Of a stretch of 64,000 nucleotides of DNA, positions 61,400 to 64,000 are shown piece after piece. Position 1 is the stretch's first letter; each line of letters starts with the position of its first letter. The notes under the pieces were generated by a model that saw nothing but the letters and a program-made list of their open reading frames with translations, was not told where the DNA came from and did no database searches. Both the position numbers and the translations under genes were made by a program. Location of the stretch: the NCBI GenBank assembly GCA_007922305.1, contig ML677365.1, positions 19,897,363 to 19,961,362 of the forward strand, read 5' to 3'. Source of the stretch: Dermatemys mawii (lineage: Eukaryota; Chordata; Testudines; Dermatemydidae).

Positions 61400-62035
61400 A
61401 TATCTACTTCTCTTGTAGTACAGAACCAAGTGCAGTGGTGTCCAATCCCAACTGGGGCTTCTGGGCACTAAGGTAATACTAGACAATAAATAATTAAGAT
61501 ACTTTAAATGTCTTTCTCCACTAGTGATGTCAGTGAATTCTCTGAATCTTTTTGCTAGCCTCTGTCTTTGACAGGAAGTCAATATATAAACTGACACCAA
61601 AGCCACCTGCTACTGAGGATGTTAGAGCTAGAGCAATCTAAAAGACAGTGGAAGGAACGAAAGCAGTATTTGATTTTAGTAAAGCTAGTGAGTGCACTTA
61701 GAACCCTCCTTTGACAAACTGACGTTCTTCATCTTAGTTATAACAAGAGACACACAAAGCTGGAGTGGATGAGCCAAAGCAATCATCCTCTCACATGTCA
61801 ATCACCCTTTCCAAGATTTATGTTGGTCATGAGTCAGTACTTTGTTAGTCTGGGTAGCACCCAGACTCTTAGAAAAGTAATTTCATTGATGCTCTGCTTG
61901 ACATTCTAATCCATGGATTATTGCAAGGTTCAACAAAGACGACAGAGAAACCTCAAAGATTTCTTTGGCAAGCCACTTTGAGAGAGATATCAGAGGATTA
62001 TAATTTAACCACAATATTCTTTAAACCTTAACAAT
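61400..62035. other. Unique stretch, nothing recognised
   Basis: No exon, RNA gene or repeat could be supported. Confidence 0.4.
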
Positions 62036-62039
62036 AACA

Positions 62040-62834
62040 CATTGTACGTATGCAGTGTCATTGTAGCCGTGTTGCTCTCAGGATATGAGAAAGGCAAAGT
62101 GAGGTAATATCTTTTATTGGACAAAAACGTCTACTGATGAGAGAGACAAGCTTTCGAGTCCCCATTGAATATACATTGCAGTTGTTTGATGACACCCTGT
62201 ATGGGTTCCAGTGCGGGGTGGTAGTTGACATCTAGAAGTGTGCAGTCGGAGAGGGTTTTATTTCTGTTTGATGCAGATTCTCTTGGGGTATTTCAGTTGC
62301 GTGTTTCATGTTGTGATCTACTTCTCTGGTGGAGTGTCCTTGTCTGGTGAACGCGGGTTTGAGTGTGTTAAGGTGTATATCTCAGACTTTCTCATCAGAG
62401 CATATTCTGTGGTATCTGAGTGTGTATCTTGGGAAGCATGTAGAAGGTTCCTGGAGTGGGTTTGAATTTGTAGAGTTTCTCTTGGAGTTGTTTGGGAAAG
62501 GATTTGATGATATTCTTAAATTCCTGGGTAAATTGTGGTGAAGGGTCTTATTTGAGTTCTTTATAGTAAGTACTGTGGTCAGAGTGTTTTTGGTTGGCCT
62601 CGTAAATGTAGTCATCACAGCTGAGGATTACGATGGCACACACTTTGGCTGCTGGTTGGATCATTATCTGGTAGCTGGATTTCAGGGACTGTATAGCTGT
62701 CCTCTCAGTGGTGGAGGAGAGATTGTGGTAGATGTGGTGTTTAAGAATTTCAGTCAGTTTTCTTCTTGAAGCAATCAATATAATGATCAAGGGCAGGATT
62801 TCATTCACTATTTGTTGTCCAATCAGATGATTCC
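62040..62834 (-). pseudogene. Penelope-like element, RT region and tail
   Basis: On the minus strand TAIQSLKSSYQIMIQPAAKV and then AIVILSCDDYIYEANQKHSD (62660-62570) fit the N-terminal reverse-transcriptase region of Penelope-like elements, where an 'IKPADKG' motif is expected. FTQEFKNIIKSFP and FTRQGHSTREVDHN follow in shifted frames. At 62040-62150 a 'gatattacctcac...gagtc' tail marks the non-coding end. Catalytic YxDD and the GIY-YIG endonuclease were not seen. The element is interrupted at 62835-63101. Confidence 0.75.
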
Positions 62835-63101
62835 ATAGACATCGACTCTGTGGGTGCTCTAACCCTGGAGCACCCTCGCGGAAAAAAAAAAAGGGTGCTC
62901 AACACCTACCAGCAGACCGATGGATCAGCACCTCCCCCACCTGCTATGATCAGCTGTTAGAAGTATGGGCAGAAAGAGACAAGGATGAGAGCAAGAAGAG
63001 GCAGGTTGAGGACTTGGGGGATGGGGTGAAATGGGAGCAGGGCCTAAGGCAGAGCGGGGGATCGAGCACCTCCCAGGCTCTGAGTAAGTTGGTGCCTATG
63101 T
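62835..63101 (+). mobile_element. DNA element inserted in the Penelope-like ORF
   Basis: Ends atagacatcgac and (complement) acataggcaccaac. Flanking octamers atgattcc (62827-62834) and atgattct (63102-63109) give an 8-bp target duplication with one mismatch. Same family as 42337-43172. Confidence 0.87.
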
Positions 63102-63610
63102 ATGATTCTTTTTTCTTATGATTGTCGATGGGACATGATAGTTGTGAGTGGTGCCATCACTGTTGTGAGAATTCTTTCAGGTGGAGCAGGGGAAGAATTC
63201 TGCTAGTTTTCCACCTGCTCCTATGGAATCAAGTTCTGTGGTGGGGCAAATGTTCAGTCCCTTAGGGACTACAGATAATTCACCTCCAGTTAGGGTTAGC
63301 ATTGATAAACTGATGAGGTTTAGGTTTTGTGTAATGTCCACATGATGGGTGCTGGTGCCATAGTTTCTCCTGGAGTTGGTATTCTGCAGGTTGAAGAGTA
63401 GTTGTAATTGGTTCCATTTTTTGTTTTTGTATTGGACGGCTCTTGTCGGGGATTTTTTTTATATATAGTTGTTTTGGATTTTTTGTATGATTTCCAGGTA
63501 ACTTTCTTGATTTTTTTTTTTCTTCCAGTATGTGGGAGCATGTCATGATTTCTTGTGCAAGGTGGTCCCTTCCAGAATATGGGAGGCGTAGTAAGTGGTT
63601 CCTCAGTTTT
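63102..63610 (-). pseudogene. Penelope-like element, N-terminal part
   Basis: On the minus strand a segment at about 63290-63170 (PKGLNICPTTELDSIG, then KLAEFF) resembles the region ahead of the reverse transcriptase in vertebrate Penelope-like elements. The upstream lysine-rich stretch is decayed. It continues across the inserted element into 62834-62040. Confidence 0.7.
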
Positions 63611-63734
63611 TCTGAAGTTCATCTGGAGAGCTGTTCAGAATATTCCAGAAATGGAATCAGCATGGAAATTCTGTGGCCCAATACACAAGCCTTCTTGGCT
63701 CCTTTAGGAGCTAACAGAACTACTGACAAGCCTG

Positions 63735-64000
63735 GCACTGGAATAACCTAAGTTATTCTCCTAGGAGACTTCAACACCTATGTGGACAACACCTACATCC
63801 CAATGGCTCGGAACCTCATGTCCACAATGGTAAACTTGAGATTCTCCAAGGTACATTCCAGGCACATTCACATAGCTGAATATACTTTTATCTTAACATT
63901 AATGATAGATAACCTGGGTGTAATAACCATGCTCGTAGCCTTGTCTGACCTCCACATCATCTAAACAGACATCAAAGCTTTCTAGCTTTCCCACAAATGA
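63735..64000 (+). pseudogene. LINE endonuclease-domain fragment, runs off the edge
   Basis: VILLGDFNTYVDNTYIP fits the 'GDFN-H' motif of the AP-type endonuclease of L2/CR1-type LINEs. LSDLHII, near the edge, fits the final 'SDHH' motif with the first histidine changed to leucine. The frame is broken and the reverse transcriptase, if present, lies beyond the window. Confidence 0.7.

Noticed and set aside
62120..62150. 'ctgatgagag...gctttcgag' as a hammerhead on the plus strand
   Set aside because: CTGATGA is on the plus strand but the GAAA box is on the minus strand, so both cannot be in one RNA.
53241..64000. Search for further 5' SLC26A7 exons
   Set aside because: No minus-strand segment matched the expected preceding membrane segments with splice sites; these exons are taken to lie beyond the window.

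Overview
The window looks like a piece of a large, repeat-rich sauropsid nuclear genome, most probably a turtle (crocodilian is the main alternative). This rests on CR1 LINE ends in both orientations, a turtle-type SINE with a perfect 13-bp target duplication, Penelope-like sequence, and many hAT- and Tigger-type non-autonomous DNA elements. Nothing points to a bacterial, viral or organellar origin. There are no rRNA or tRNA genes and no CRISPR arrays.

I can support one cellular protein-coding gene: SLC26A7, an anion transporter of the SLC26/SulP family. It is on the minus strand, and its last eight coding exons lie between 53240 and 34743. They encode the end of the transmembrane part, the whole cytoplasmic STAS domain and the C-terminus, about 219 residues. 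All reading-frame phases join cleanly and every splice junction is GT-AG except one: an 87-base intron (36893-36807) with a GC-AG pair. I found no upstream exon between 53240 and 64000, so roughly the first two thirds of the protein must lie beyond the right edge.

Layout. 1-34 kb: gene-poor flank downstream of SLC26A7, made of unique AT-rich DNA plus DNA-transposon relics, a SINE, a solo LTR (11906-12637), a nested hAT/pogo pair (13090-14057), a CR1 copy with ORF1 and RT remnants (19560-20660) and short CR1 ends. 34.7-53.2 kb: the SLC26A7 3' part, whose introns hold two oppositely oriented copies of one Tigger-like element, an internally deleted Gypsy relic, a CR1, a palindrome-rich patch joined to a LINE tail, and a MIR. 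53.2-64 kb: an upstream intron or flank dominated by a gag-only Gypsy element with two LTRs and three nested insertions (54763-58511), a CR1 (60707-61385), a Penelope-like element split by a DNA element (62040-63610), and a LINE endonuclease fragment at the right edge.

Apart from SLC26A7, every open frame I examined is either part of a broken mobile element or a chance frame in GC-rich repeats. I did not find a previously undescribed system. The items most worth checking are the GC-AG mini-intron, a hammerhead-like fold in the SINE/Penelope-type tails, the gag-only SCAN-like Gypsy element, and the palindromic patch at 48774-49165.
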